Source: Kangiellaceae bacterium (GTDB lineage Bacteria; Pseudomonadota; Gammaproteobacteria; Enterobacterales; Kangiellaceae). Taken from it: 64,000 bases of DNA. Positions 29,101 to 37,023 of the stretch are shown here, one piece after another. A program made the position numbers and the translations under genes. The notes beneath the pieces were generated by a model. The model was not told where the DNA came from. It saw nothing but the letters and a program-made list of their open reading frames with translations, and ran no database searches. How positions within the stretch are numbered: position 1 is the stretch's first letter; each line of letters begins with the position of its first letter. The stretch spans positions 54,056 to 118,055 of the forward strand of contig JAPHTP010000061.1 of the NCBI GenBank assembly GCA_026196875.1, written 5' to 3'.

Positions 29101-29674
29101 CCACTTTGCCTGTACGCTGTAATTCCAGATAATAACGATTGGGAAAATGTAAATTCCAGAATCCCAATTGACTGGCAGCTTGCTCATGATTATTGGCTAA
29201 TAACGAACGGCCAACATCACCATCTTTGCCACCAGACAAGACAATTAAGCCCTGATTAAGCTCAGTCAGCCACTCTTTTTCAACAACCGGTTTCCCCATT
29301 TGCTGGTTGGTTTGATATGCACGAGAAATCAATTTCTTGGCATTTAGGTAACCATCGTTGTTCATACATAAAACGGTAATACGGAAAAAATCATTATCGT
29401 AGTCCGAATCATTGACCCAAAGATCAGCACCGGTAATCGGTTTAATCCCACAAGCAATGGCTTTACGATAGAATTTGATTAGTCCACAAAAATTGACGTT
29501 GTCGGTAATAGCAACCGCGGGCATTCCTAACCCGGCAACTTTGTCCAGAGCCGGAGCAATACGGCAAATACCGTCTACCATTGAAAATTCCGTGTGCATT
29601 CTCAAATGGACGAATTGGGACGCAGCATTGCTGTGAGCTTCATCAGGTTGGTTAGTAAGTTCTATATCTGACAT
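26150..29674 (-). CDS. dnaE: DNA polymerase III alpha subunit
   Basis: The 1174-residue replicative polymerase has an N-terminal PHP domain (LRMHTEFSMVDGICRI), the catalytic palm motifs including GRGSGAGSLVAYAL and MPDFDIDFC with the active-site aspartates, the helix-hairpin-helix region, and an OB-fold (VSVAGLIVGIRVMKTKKG). Length matches the gammaproteobacterial DnaE1 class. It lies downstream of rnhB, 45 bases away, the classical lpxB-rnhB-dnaE order except that lpxB has been replaced on the opposite strand. Confidence 0.97.
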   Translation of the reverse strand: MSDIELTNQPDEAHSNAASQFVHLRMHTEFSMVDGICRIAPALDKVAGLGMPAVAITDNVNFCGLIKFYRKAIACGIKPITGADLWVNDSDYDNDFFRITVLCMNNDGYLNAKKLISRAYQTNQQMGKPVVEKEWLTELNQGLIVLSGGKDGDVGRSLLANNHEQAASQLGFWNLHFPNRYYLELQRTGKVGEGAYIQSVAGFAQGSGTPVVATNDVCFLEQKDFEAHEIRVCINQGRVLDDPRRPKTYSDQQYLKSAEEMVELFSDIPEAIENTIEIAKRCNLQLHLGEYFLPNYPIPEGMTIEEYFCELSKEGLEERLEFLFDTSAEDFAETRKEYDERLQIELDVINQMGFPGYFLIVADFIRWGKDHAIPVGPGRGSGAGSLVAYALKITDLDPLKYDLLFERFLNPERVSMPDFDIDFCMDGRDRVIDYVARTYGRNAVSQIITFGRLAAKAVIRDVGRVLSKPYGFVDKISKMIPFDPGMTLKKAWEAESEIEQRYNEEEDFQEIWDMGVKLEGITRNAGKHAGGVVISPSDLTDFAALYCDEAGEGLVTQFDKDDVETAGLVKFDFLGLRTLTIIDWAVEMVNQQLIPEDQEPLNIETIDLEDSKSFELLKSANTTAVFQLESRGMKELIKKLLPSSFEDIIALVALFRPGPLGSGMVDDFINRKHGRQEVAYPHSDYQHEDLQPVLEPTYGIILYQEQVMQIAQVLANFSLGGADLLRRAMGKKKPEVMEEQRKIFMKGAVARDIDGDLAGHIFDLMEKFAGYGFNKSHSAAYALVSFQTAWLKAHYPAAFMAAVMSSDMDNTDKVVTYVDDAKNNKISIVPPDVNRGLYKFTIDGPKTIIYGIGAIKGVGEAAIQSIVDERGANGKYKDLFDFCNRVDLKKVNRRNLEALIRAGALDALGPDRAIMMASLEHAIKSAEQFKKDQLLGQNDLFGSPTDTSGDKSPEFTSVRPWPEDKILGGEKETLGLYLTGHPIDRYLPEVKQFCNLRLNSLQPTRRGEYVSVAGLIVGIRVMKTKKGLNWAIVSLDDQSGRVDVMVYSDLYEANREVLRKDAIIVAKGDISPDDFSGGLKMSGVEINELTEVREQKADHLLIEVDLDKSQIAAEEIVESLTPFKGGLCPVRFNFGLSDISAELIASGEWSVKPSDELLFNLKNIKGCSKVSIKY

Positions 29675-29718
29675 AGAGAGTATTGAGTATACAAATTGTT
29701 ATTTACTTGTTTTGTTTG

Positions 29719-30309
29719 CTAAATCAAACTTAGCTGTTTTTGAACCGGTCCGAAACTTTTGCGATGAATCTCGGTAACGCCTAGCTCAACAATCGCTTCG
29801 CGATGCGCTTTTGTTGGATAGCCTTTATGTTTTGCAAAGCCATATCCAGGATAAATTTCTTCCATAGCCACCATTTCGGTGTCGCGTGCTACTTTGGCAA
29901 TGATTGACGCAGCGCTAATCGCAGGTTCTTTTAAATCGCCCTTTACTATCGCGTCGGCAGTACAATTTAATTTGGGCACTTTGTTCCCATCAATTAAGCA
30001 GTGAATAGGCTGTTTGCTAAGCCCTTCAACAGCACGTTGCATAGCCAGTAAACTTGCCTGCAAAATATTAATTTCGTCAATTTCTGACGCATCACACCGA
30101 GCTATACACCAAGCGAAAGCCTTTTCTTTGATTTCAACCGCCAATACTTCCCTCTTCTTTTCAGAGAGCTTTTTGGAATCAGTCAATCCCTCGATAGGAT
30201 TTTCTGGATCAAGGATCACGGCAGCGGCAATTACCGGCCCAGCCAACGGCCCACGCCCGACTTCATCGACACCGGCGATTAATAGTTCTGATTTCAAAAG
30301 ATCCCTCAA
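29719..30309 (-). CDS. rnhB: Ribonuclease HII
   Basis: A 196-residue type 2 RNase H. The catalytic acidic residues appear in [15 protein letters not shown] (Asp-Glu), a central DG motif ([10 protein letters not shown]) and a C-terminal part with SIIAKVARD. It removes ribonucleotides embedded in DNA. It precedes dnaE with a short spacer. On its upstream side the expected lpxB is absent, and a 431-base spacer plus divergent genes are found instead. Confidence 0.96.
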   Translation of the reverse strand: MRDLLKSELLIAGVDEVGRGPLAGPVIAAAVILDPENPIEGLTDSKKLSEKKREVLAVEIKEKAFAWCIARCDASEIDEINILQASLLAMQRAVEGLSKQPIHCLIDGNKVPKLNCTADAIVKGDLKEPAISAASIIAKVARDTEMVAMEEIYPGYGFAKHKGYPTKAHREAIVELGVTEIHRKSFGPVQKQLSLI

Positions 30310-30740
30310 TAAATAGTTGGGTTATTCTTACATTACTTTGTTTTAGCTTTGGTTTTAACTTTCACTTTAACTTAACCTAAACTATTTTTTACTTATTTTT
30401 CATAGCGTTAGGCCAAATCCAGCAAATTGCGTTTGGTATCCCATTATTCCACAACACCAGAGTGTTTCCTAGATAAAATTAGTGCTAAATCCGTGAGATA
30501 AAACACTGTTTATTGTATGAACAAATTCTCCCGATAAATTCCCATAACACCTGATTTATGCTAATGTGCGCACATCTTCTTTGGCGGCAAACAGCAGCTT
30601 TATTTTGTAGCATAAGCATATATTGCTCTTGCCTTTGGCTAGCTACTGTTTCGGCCTTCTATAGTTAGATTTCTACTAAAATATACTTAATTTATTTTAT
30701 TGCCAGGCAGGCTTCTTTTTTAAGAGCAAAGTCAAAAAAT
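30310..30740. other. 431-bp divergent spacer, rnhB / gnnA-like gene
   Basis: An AT-rich region with no supportable ORF or RNA gene. It must hold the promoters for the leftward rnhB-dnaE and the rightward oxidoreductase-aminotransferase-lpxB genes, but I cannot place convincing -35/-10 pairs. It marks the left junction of the strand switch inside the lipid A cluster. Confidence 0.5.
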
Positions 30741-31676
30741 ATGAGTAAAATTAAAACCGCAGTTATCGGTGTTGGCTATCTAGGTAAATTTCACGCGCAG
30801 AAATATGCCGCTTTAGAAAATAGTGAACTTGTTGCCGTTGTCGATGCAGATCAAGAAACCGCAAACACCATTGCGGCTGAGCATCAAGTGGAAGGACTAA
30901 CAGATTATAAATCGCTATTGGGTAAAGTAGATGCGGTAAGTATCGCAGCACCGACCAGCCTTCATTTTAAAATCGCGAAAGATTTTCTTGAAAATGGCAG
31001 TCACGTTTTAATTGAAAAGCCAATCACCGTAACAGTTGAAGAAGCCGACAAGTTAATAGCAATAGCCTCAGCCAATAATCTTCTTATACAAGTAGGCTTT
31101 TTGGAAAGGTTTAATGCCGCAATTCTTAAAATGGACAAAGTGTTGACCCAACCAATGTTTATTGAGTCTCACCGCCTTGCGCCTTTCAACCCACGCGCGA
31201 CAGATGTAAATGTTGTATTAGATTTAATGATTCATGATATTGATATCATTTTAAATATCATAAAATCAGATCTTAAATCTATCAGTGCATCCGGTGCCCC
31301 CGTGATTACTAATTCATCAGATATTGTCAATGCTCGTCTTGAATTTGAAAACGGGTGCGTTGCCAACGTAACTGCCAGCCGCGTATCAATGAAAACAGAA
31401 AGGAAGATGCGTCTATTCCAACAAGACGGTTGTGTCACCATAGATTTTCAAAATAGAGAACTAGGTGTGTATAAAAAAAGCGACCAAGTTGATGAACACG
31501 GCATTCCCCAAATAACAGTCAACAAAGATAGCTATGAAAATAATGATGCACTAATGACAGAAATTATTGCTTTTCTTAATAGCATCGAAACTAAGTCACC
31601 TACTCTGGTTACCGGCGAAGACGGCAGAAAAGCACTTGATGCAGCAATTCAAATATCCAAACTTTTGAGCGAGTAA
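30741..31676 (+). CDS. gnnA: Gfo/Idh/MocA oxidoreductase, probable GnnA (UDP-GlcNAc 3-dehydrogenase)
   Basis: A 311-residue NAD-dependent sugar dehydrogenase: Rossmann motif AVIGVGYLGKFHAQKY at the N-terminus, the EKP motif (LIEKPITVTVEEADKL), and HDIDIIL in the catalytic half. Followed after seven bases by a DegT aminotransferase and then lpxB, the gene set matches gnnA-gnnB, known from Acidithiobacillus ferrooxidans and Leptospira, which convert UDP-GlcNAc into UDP-GlcNAc3N for lipid A with amide-linked 3-acyl chains. Related WbpB-type enzymes for O-antigen sugars are an alternative, but the lpx context favours GnnA. Confidence 0.75.
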   Translation: MSKIKTAVIGVGYLGKFHAQKYAALENSELVAVVDADQETANTIAAEHQVEGLTDYKSLLGKVDAVSIAAPTSLHFKIAKDFLENGSHVLIEKPITVTVEEADKLIAIASANNLLIQVGFLERFNAAILKMDKVLTQPMFIESHRLAPFNPRATDVNVVLDLMIHDIDIILNIIKSDLKSISASGAPVITNSSDIVNARLEFENGCVANVTASRVSMKTERKMRLFQQDGCVTIDFQNRELGVYKKSDQVDEHGIPQITVNKDSYENNDALMTEIIAFLNSIETKSPTLVTGEDGRKALDAAIQISKLLSE

Positions 31677-31683
31677 AATCCCA

Positions 31684-32778
31684 ATGAATATCCCAATGGT
31701 TGATCTAAAACAACAGTATCACGAGATCAAAGACGAAATCGATCAAGGCATCCTGGCTGCTCTGGAATCGACCCAGTTTATTTTGGGCCCCAATGTAAAA
31801 GCATTTGAAAAAGAAGCCGCCGACTACCTTGGTGTTAAACATTGTCTGGGAGTTAATTCAGGAACAGATGCTTTGCATCTTGCCCTAATAGCCGCCGGAG
31901 TCGGAGAAGGTGATGAAGTAATTACCACTACTTTCACTTTTATAGCGACAGCTGAAGCTATTAGCTACGTTGGCGCCAAACCAGTATTTGTTGATGTTGA
32001 CCCAAAAACTTTTAATATTGATTTAGAACAAGTTAAAGCCGCCGTAACAGAAAATACCAAGGCTATAATCCCTGTTCATTTGTTTGGCCAACCCGTAAAC
32101 ATGCCCGAGCTACTTGAATTTTGCCAATCCAAAAATTTGAAAGTAGTTGAAGATTGTGCTCAATCGTTTGGTGCACATATCAATAATAAGCAAACGGGCA
32201 GCTTTGGTGACTTAGGTGCCTTTAGTTTTTTCCCGAGTAAAAACCTCGGGTGCTATGGCGATGGTGGACTGATTAGCACCAACTCTGACGAGATTTTTGA
32301 ACACCTGAATGTGCTTCGAAATCATGGAATGAGTGTTCGTTATCATCATACAGAACTAGGATTTAACAGTCGCCTCGACGAAATCCAAGCCGTGATTTTA
32401 AGAGCTAAGCTTAAGCGAATTGATCAATACAACGATAATCGCCGTCGCGTTGATTCACTATATAAAAGCCAACTCGCCGATACCGGTGTAATTACTCCTT
32501 ATGAAGATGGAATAGGTAAACACGTTTATCACCAATATGTTTGCCTTCATGATAAACGCGACCAAATCATGCAAGCACTTCAAGCGGAAGATATTGCCTG
32601 TGCTATATATTACCCGATCCCTTTACATCAGCAAGATGTTTACCAAGCAGCTAATGAAGGTGTTCGTTTACCTGTGTCTGAATCCATCGTTGCTCAATGC
32701 TTTGCGTTGCCAATCTACCCAGAGATGGAAGAAGAAAAGGTTGTACGAGTATGCGAAGTGATTAAGTCAGCCCTGTAA
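31684..32778 (+). CDS. gnnB: DegT/DnrJ-type aminotransferase, probable GnnB
   Basis: A 364-residue PLP-dependent sugar aminotransferase. Visible blocks are NSGTDALHLALIAAGVGEGDEV, VVEDCAQSFGA (cofactor Asp) and FFPSKNLGCYGDGG with the Schiff-base Lys186. In the Gnn pathway it would transaminate the 3-keto sugar made by the upstream dehydrogenase, giving UDP-GlcNAc3N, with glutamate as usual donor. It is packed between gnnA and lpxB (gaps of 7 and 17 bases). Identity as a DegT-family enzyme is firm; the GnnB role rests on context. Confidence 0.75.
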   Translation: MNIPMVDLKQQYHEIKDEIDQGILAALESTQFILGPNVKAFEKEAADYLGVKHCLGVNSGTDALHLALIAAGVGEGDEVITTTFTFIATAEAISYVGAKPVFVDVDPKTFNIDLEQVKAAVTENTKAIIPVHLFGQPVNMPELLEFCQSKNLKVVEDCAQSFGAHINNKQTGSFGDLGAFSFFPSKNLGCYGDGGLISTNSDEIFEHLNVLRNHGMSVRYHHTELGFNSRLDEIQAVILRAKLKRIDQYNDNRRRVDSLYKSQLADTGVITPYEDGIGKHVYHQYVCLHDKRDQIMQALQAEDIACAIYYPIPLHQQDVYQAANEGVRLPVSESIVAQCFALPIYPEMEEEKVVRVCEVIKSAL

Positions 32779-32795
32779 CTAAAAAATATCTCCTC

Positions 32796-33935
32796 ATGAC
32801 TCAAAATGTTTTAATTAGTGCCGGGGAAGCCTCCGGCGACTTGCATGCAGCCAATCTTGTTAAAGAACTAAAAAGACTGAATCCAGAAGTGGAAGTCGCT
32901 GCGATGGGTGGTGAAAATCTGCGTGCAGCCGGTGCAAAGGTTGTTATTGACTGCGCTGATTTAGCAGTTATGGGACTAGTCGAAGTTTTACTAAATTATC
33001 GAAAGTTAAAAGCAGCACTTAATAAAATGTGCGAAATCGTTATCGAGCAAAAACCTGATCTATTAATTTTGGTGGACTACCAAGAGTTTAATATGAAGCT
33101 GGCGGAAACAGCTAAAAAACATGGTGTAAAAGTATTATTCTATATTGGACCGCAAGTTTGGGCCTGGCGCTCCCATCGCGTATATAAAATGCGGGAAAAG
33201 ATCGACATGATGGCGGTTCTTTTTCCTTTTGAAGTAGACTTTTATACTAAAGCCAATGTCCCGGTGCGTTTTGTAGGCAACCCTCTGGTTGATGAAGCTA
33301 AAGCATCTAAGTCAAAACTGGAGTTACTTGCGGAATATGGACTAGATGAAAGTAGTAAAGTTGTAGGACTTTTACCTGGTAGCCGGCGTAGTGAAATAAA
33401 AAGGATATTACCGATTCAATTGGAAACAGCAAAGCGTCTCAAAAATAAACAACCCGATCTTCAATTTGTGCTGGCGGTTGCAAGTACTATTAGTAAACAA
33501 GAAATAGAATCTCAATGTACCGGTTATGAAGATTTAAACATTCATTTTATTCAAGATATTCCCTACAACGTGATGTCAGTTTGCGATTCATTGATGACAG
33601 CATCAGGTACTGCAACCTTGGAAACAGGTTTAATGGGGATCCCCTGCGCGATTACTCATAAAATTGCGCCACTTTCCTATGCAATTCTAAGAAGGATGAT
33701 GACTATTGACAAAGTAGGTCTAGTCAATATAGTTGCAGAAAAATCGATCGTTAAGGAGTTTATTCAGAATGACGCTAAACCCGAAACGATTGCCCAGGAA
33801 ATTAATCGTACTTTGAACGACCAGGAATATCGAAACGGTATGATATCAGAGCTAAATAAAGTAAAAGAAAAATTAGGTATTTCAGGCGGTTCAAAAATAG
33901 TCGCTGAACTCGCCCAAGAAATGCTGGTAAATTAA
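32796..33935 (+). CDS. lpxB: LpxB, lipid A disaccharide synthase (atypical type)
   Basis: A 379-residue GT19 enzyme with SAGEASGDLHAA at the N-terminus, ELAVMG-like block DLAVMGLVEVL, and PQVWAWRSHRVYKM. It joins UDP-2,3-diacylglucosamine and lipid X at the inner-membrane face. Some blocks (VDYQEFNMKLA, FYIGPQVWAWR, AVLFPFEVDFYTKANVP) look more like the LpxB of spirochaetes or Bacteroidetes than the enterobacterial form (recollection, not a search). Its plus orientation after gnnA-gnnB is abnormal: the usual lpxA-lpxB-rnhB run is on the minus strand. Transfer as a cassette is plausible. Confidence 0.92.
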   Translation: MTQNVLISAGEASGDLHAANLVKELKRLNPEVEVAAMGGENLRAAGAKVVIDCADLAVMGLVEVLLNYRKLKAALNKMCEIVIEQKPDLLILVDYQEFNMKLAETAKKHGVKVLFYIGPQVWAWRSHRVYKMREKIDMMAVLFPFEVDFYTKANVPVRFVGNPLVDEAKASKSKLELLAEYGLDESSKVVGLLPGSRRSEIKRILPIQLETAKRLKNKQPDLQFVLAVASTISKQEIESQCTGYEDLNIHFIQDIPYNVMSVCDSLMTASGTATLETGLMGIPCAITHKIAPLSYAILRRMMTIDKVGLVNIVAEKSIVKEFIQNDAKPETIAQEINRTLNDQEYRNGMISELNKVKEKLGISGGSKIVAELAQEMLVN

Positions 33936-33954
33936 GTTAAAGACAGGCTAATGG

Positions 33955-34884
33955 CTACACCACTTTCGCTAACACCCAACCCTTATTAGAGTGCTGGTAT
34001 CGTTTCTCAACAATTACTTCGACATTATATAATTCTTGAAGCTGAGGAAGAAAAGGATAGTGGTGGTAATCATCAATTAATATGTAAGTTCCTTTCCCAA
34101 TAAATTTCTTAAAAATGGAGTAAGCAAGCGCTCTGCCATTTCCGTGAGGCCCATCCAGAATAAACACATCGGCGATATCAATACTAGGAAGCTGCGGCTC
34201 AGAAACATTGTAAAAACAATTTTTGGCTCGAGTGTCTTTGTCCATATTTTCGGCAAGCGGCATCGACTTATTACGCCAAATATCAAACCCGTTATCACTA
34301 TTAAGAATCTCAGTAAATTCATGGTCTGATACATTGGCTAAAGGACTGAGATTTAAGTTAAGCGCATCATTTTCTCCAACCATTTCCTTCAACTTTTCAA
34401 ACCATTCTTGGTCATGTTCATACGAGTAAAGTGAAATATCCAATTGATTTGATAATTGATTTAAAAATAGCGTCGATTGCCCTCCTCCTAACTCGATGAT
34501 GTTATACTTTGATTTTTCGTCAAGCAGGAGATTATAAAACAACGCTCGAATTGCGCTTTCTGCAACCGCAAATCCATTGAATATGCCACCACTCTCTTTG
34601 AAAGATTCTATTTGATTATTTATCAACTCGTTGTAGTTTATTTTTTTATCTATTTCATTTTGACTTTCAAGAAGATATTCTCGAGCAGCTTTTTTTCGAG
34701 TGTGAGTCAATTTCTTGTTTATCTTTTGAATAAGTTTTTCAAATGGCATCTTACGCTCTTTTCCACGTCTAATACGTGGTCTTGTTTTTTCAAGTTTGAT
34801 GGACTGATAATCTACACTTTTGCAAATTCTCAAGCAAAGTATTCTTTGAGGAAATGATAAACGAAACAGCATTTTGTTTATCAT
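33955..34884 (-). CDS. SAM-dependent methyltransferase-like protein
   Basis: A class I methyltransferase-like fold: motif I NIIELGGGQSTLFLNQL, an acidic residue after the next strand (YSYEHDQEW), and later strands VFILDGPHGNGRALAY and ILIDDYHHYPF. Substrate unknown. The first ATG (34884) lies 19 bases after the lpxA-like stop; an internal ATG at 34749 (MPFEKLIQK) with GAG upstream is a possible true start, because the first 45 residues are strongly basic and unlike the rest. It sits inside the lipid A cluster at the junction with the plus-strand cassette, so a lipid A or LPS sugar target is a guess. Confidence 0.72.
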   Translation of the reverse strand: MINKMLFRLSFPQRILCLRICKSVDYQSIKLEKTRPRIRRGKERKMPFEKLIQKINKKLTHTRKKAAREYLLESQNEIDKKINYNELINNQIESFKESGGIFNGFAVAESAIRALFYNLLLDEKSKYNIIELGGGQSTLFLNQLSNQLDISLYSYEHDQEWFEKLKEMVGENDALNLNLSPLANVSDHEFTEILNSDNGFDIWRNKSMPLAENMDKDTRAKNCFYNVSEPQLPSIDIADVFILDGPHGNGRALAYSIFKKFIGKGTYILIDDYHHYPFLPQLQELYNVEVIVEKRYQHSNKGWVLAKVV

Positions 34885-34903
34885 TATATTATTTAGTGTA
34901 TTT

Positions 34904-35671
34904 TTAGCGCGCTATTCCACGATCAGAATTTTGGATAAAGTCTAACATCTTTGCAACACCAGCCGAGTCTTTCGCCAATGTTGCAAGTTGATCTTTAACT
35001 AATTCTAACGAATCGCCGCTTCTAAAAATAACTTTAAACGCTCGACGAATTGATTGTATTTCTGATTTTTCAAAACCTCGTCTCTTAAGACCAACAGTAT
35101 TTATCGTTTTTGGTTCCGATTCTGCGTACATCACAAACGGTGGGACATCTTGGGTCACTTTACTCTGAATTCCAATCATGCAATATGCGCCAATCTTGCA
35201 GAATTGATGAATACCAGTAAATCCACTGAGAATAGCAAAATCATCCACCTTTACATGTCCGGCCAAGTTCGCGCTATTCACAATTACTATGTTATTGCCC
35301 AATATACAGTTATGACCTATGTGCACATGCGCCATAAGCATATTATCATTACCTATTCTCGTTAAGTTTTCTTCGGCAACAATTGCGCGGTGAATGCTAA
35401 CGTACTCTCGAACGCTGTTACGATCACCGATAATAAGTTTAGTATCGGCCGACTCATCAAACTTTAGGTCTTGAGGAATATCTCCGATAGACGCGAATTG
35501 GTGGATATGATTATCTCGTCCAATTACGGTTGGTCCCTTGATCACTACATGAGCTTCAATGCGAGTGCCGGAACCAATTTCTACATTAGCACCAATTATA
35601 GAGTAAGGGCCAATCACAGCATCGTCAGCAATCTTTGCCGACGGGTCAACAATTGCAGTTGGGTGGATCAT
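34904..35671 (-). CDS. LpxA-like acyltransferase, second copy (GlcNAc3N-type candidate)
   Basis: A 255-residue left-handed beta-helix acyltransferase with hexapeptide repeats, catalytic His120 (HVHIGH) and the C-terminal GLKRRGFEKSEIQSIRRA block shared by all LpxA. It differs from the canonical copy next to it: PQDLKF instead of NQDKKY, and REYVSIHR instead of RES(C/V)TIHRGT. As I recall, the REY and PQDL forms also occur in the Leptospira enzyme that prefers UDP-GlcNAc3N. Ile168 aligns with Gly173, the acyl-length ruler of E. coli LpxA, predicting shorter chains than C14. It is downstream of lpxA and adjacent to the gnn cassette. Confidence 0.85.
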   Translation of the reverse strand: MIHPTAIVDPSAKIADDAVIGPYSIIGANVEIGSGTRIEAHVVIKGPTVIGRDNHIHQFASIGDIPQDLKFDESADTKLIIGDRNSVREYVSIHRAIVAEENLTRIGNDNMLMAHVHIGHNCILGNNIVIVNSANLAGHVKVDDFAILSGFTGIHQFCKIGAYCMIGIQSKVTQDVPPFVMYAESEPKTINTVGLKRRGFEKSEIQSIRRAFKVIFRSGDSLELVKDQLATLAKDSAGVAKMLDFIQNSDRGIAR

Positions 35672-35687
35672 GAATTTCTACTTTTCG

Positions 35688-36479
35688 TTAAACCATAGAA
35701 CCGCGTGCTAAGCCACGCTTGGATTCATTAATAAACTTGACCATAGACGAGACGTGTTCCGAATCCTTAGCTAACTCTTCTAATTGACTCATCACTTGCT
35801 CGAGAAGCAAACCACTTCGATAAACGACACGGTAAGCCTTACGAATATCACCGATTTCTTTACCGGAAAATCCGCGGCGTCTTAATCCTTCAGCATTAAC
35901 TGCTCTTGGAGCCGAATCGGCATATAATACAAACGGTGCGATATCCTGAGTTACCGTACTTCGAATCCCCACAAAAGCATGTTCACCAATATGACAGAAC
36001 TGATGAATTCCTGAAAAACCGCCTAAGATAGCCCAATCCCCAACAACCACGTGGCCGGCTAAGTTAGAACTGTTTGCGATTGTTATATTATTACCTAATA
36101 CGCAATCGTGAGCGATATGAGTGTAAGCCATTAACAGATTTCCGTTACCAATCTTCGTTTCATAGCCGTCATCGACAGTTCCGCGATGAATTGTACAAGA
36201 CTCACGAATAATATTGTTATCGCCAATTATGGTGCGGGTCGGTTCACCTTTATATTTCTTATCTTGATTGGCCTCACCAACGGAACAAAACTGGTAGAAA
36301 TGGTTGTTCTTTCCTATCGAAGTATGCCCGTTAATAACCACATGCGGTCCGACAACGGTTCCAACATCAATGCTGACGTGCTCCTCAATCACCGAAAAGG
36401 GGCCGACTCTAACATCGTCACCTAATTGAGCTGAAGGATGTATAACCGCAGAAGGGTGAATAAGATTTGAACCAGACAC
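35688..36479 (-). CDS. lpxA: LpxA, UDP-GlcNAc acyltransferase
   Basis: A 263-residue protein starting at GTG 36479 with GGAG eight bases upstream and only two bases from the fabZ stop. It has the canonical LpxA features: hexapeptide repeats, GEPTRTIIGD, RESCTIHRGT, catalytic His124 (THIAHDC), and GLRRRGFSGKEIGDIRKA. It transfers an R-3-hydroxyacyl group from ACP to UDP-GlcNAc, the first lipid A step. Ile172 sits at the position of the E. coli ruler residue Gly173. It occupies the classical place lpxD-fabZ-lpxA, so this is the ancestral copy; a divergent paralogue follows directly. Confidence 0.93.
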   Translation of the reverse strand: MSGSNLIHPSAVIHPSAQLGDDVRVGPFSVIEEHVSIDVGTVVGPHVVINGHTSIGKNNHFYQFCSVGEANQDKKYKGEPTRTIIGDNNIIRESCTIHRGTVDDGYETKIGNGNLLMAYTHIAHDCVLGNNITIANSSNLAGHVVVGDWAILGGFSGIHQFCHIGEHAFVGIRSTVTQDIAPFVLYADSAPRAVNAEGLRRRGFSGKEIGDIRKAYRVVYRSGLLLEQVMSQLEELAKDSEHVSSMVKFINESKRGLARGSMV

Positions 36480-36481
36480 CT

Positions 36482-36943
36482 TTAAATCTCCTGTTTGGAG
36501 CACATGAGCTCAGCCGAACATACTACTTTACCCTCGACTAATGCTTGAGCATCAAATTTCCACATGCTTCTTTTTCGTTTTAGCAATTTGACCTTAAGTA
36601 TAACCTGATCACCTGGTTCCACCGGCTTTTTAAATCTAGCGCTATCGATGCCGACAAAATAATAAAGCGACTTTTCATCAGGTAATTCATTAAGTGTTTT
36701 GAATGCGAGTATACCGGTTGCTTGTGCCAAAGCTTCCAAAATGAGTACGCCAGGCATGACAGGGCGGTGAGGAAAGTGGCCGACAAAACATGGTTCGTTT
36801 ACCGTAATGTTTTTTATCGCGTTCAAATATTCCCCCGATTTAAAATCAGTTACTTTATCCACCATAAGAAACGGATAACGATGAGGTAAATGTTTCATCA
36901 CCTGATGAATATCTAAAGAGGAGATTTGATTATCTTGACTCAT
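36482..36943 (-). CDS. fabZ: FabZ, 3-hydroxyacyl-ACP dehydratase
   Basis: A 153-residue hot-dog-fold enzyme starting at ATG 36943 (MSQDNQISSLDIHQVMKHLP). The active-site block HFPHRPVMPGVLILEALAQA contains the catalytic His and, a little further on, Glu. It dehydrates 3-hydroxyacyl-ACPs, competing with LpxA and LpxD for the same substrates, hence its place between their genes. The alternative TTG start 12 bases upstream is less likely. Confidence 0.96.
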   Translation of the reverse strand: MSQDNQISSLDIHQVMKHLPHRYPFLMVDKVTDFKSGEYLNAIKNITVNEPCFVGHFPHRPVMPGVLILEALAQATGILAFKTLNELPDEKSLYYFVGIDSARFKKPVEPGDQVILKVKLLKRKRSMWKFDAQALVEGKVVCSAELMCSKQEI

Positions 36944-37023
36944 AGTGAAACTCAAACCTTTTATGATTGAACCTTGTGCCGGTAATCTTTTACTGAAAAA
37001 TGGCTTCTAGTTTACTATGTTAG

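Noticed and set aside
30310..30740. A JUMPstart/ops element or riboswitch in the long spacer before gnnA
   Set aside because: No match to GGCGGTAGCGTG or to a recognisable aptamer core could be found by eye.
30741..32778. O-antigen sugar genes (WbpB/WbpE-like) instead of GnnA/GnnB
   Set aside because: The families overlap, but no other O-antigen gene is near and the pair is packed against lpxB inside the lipid A cluster; kept only as an alternative.
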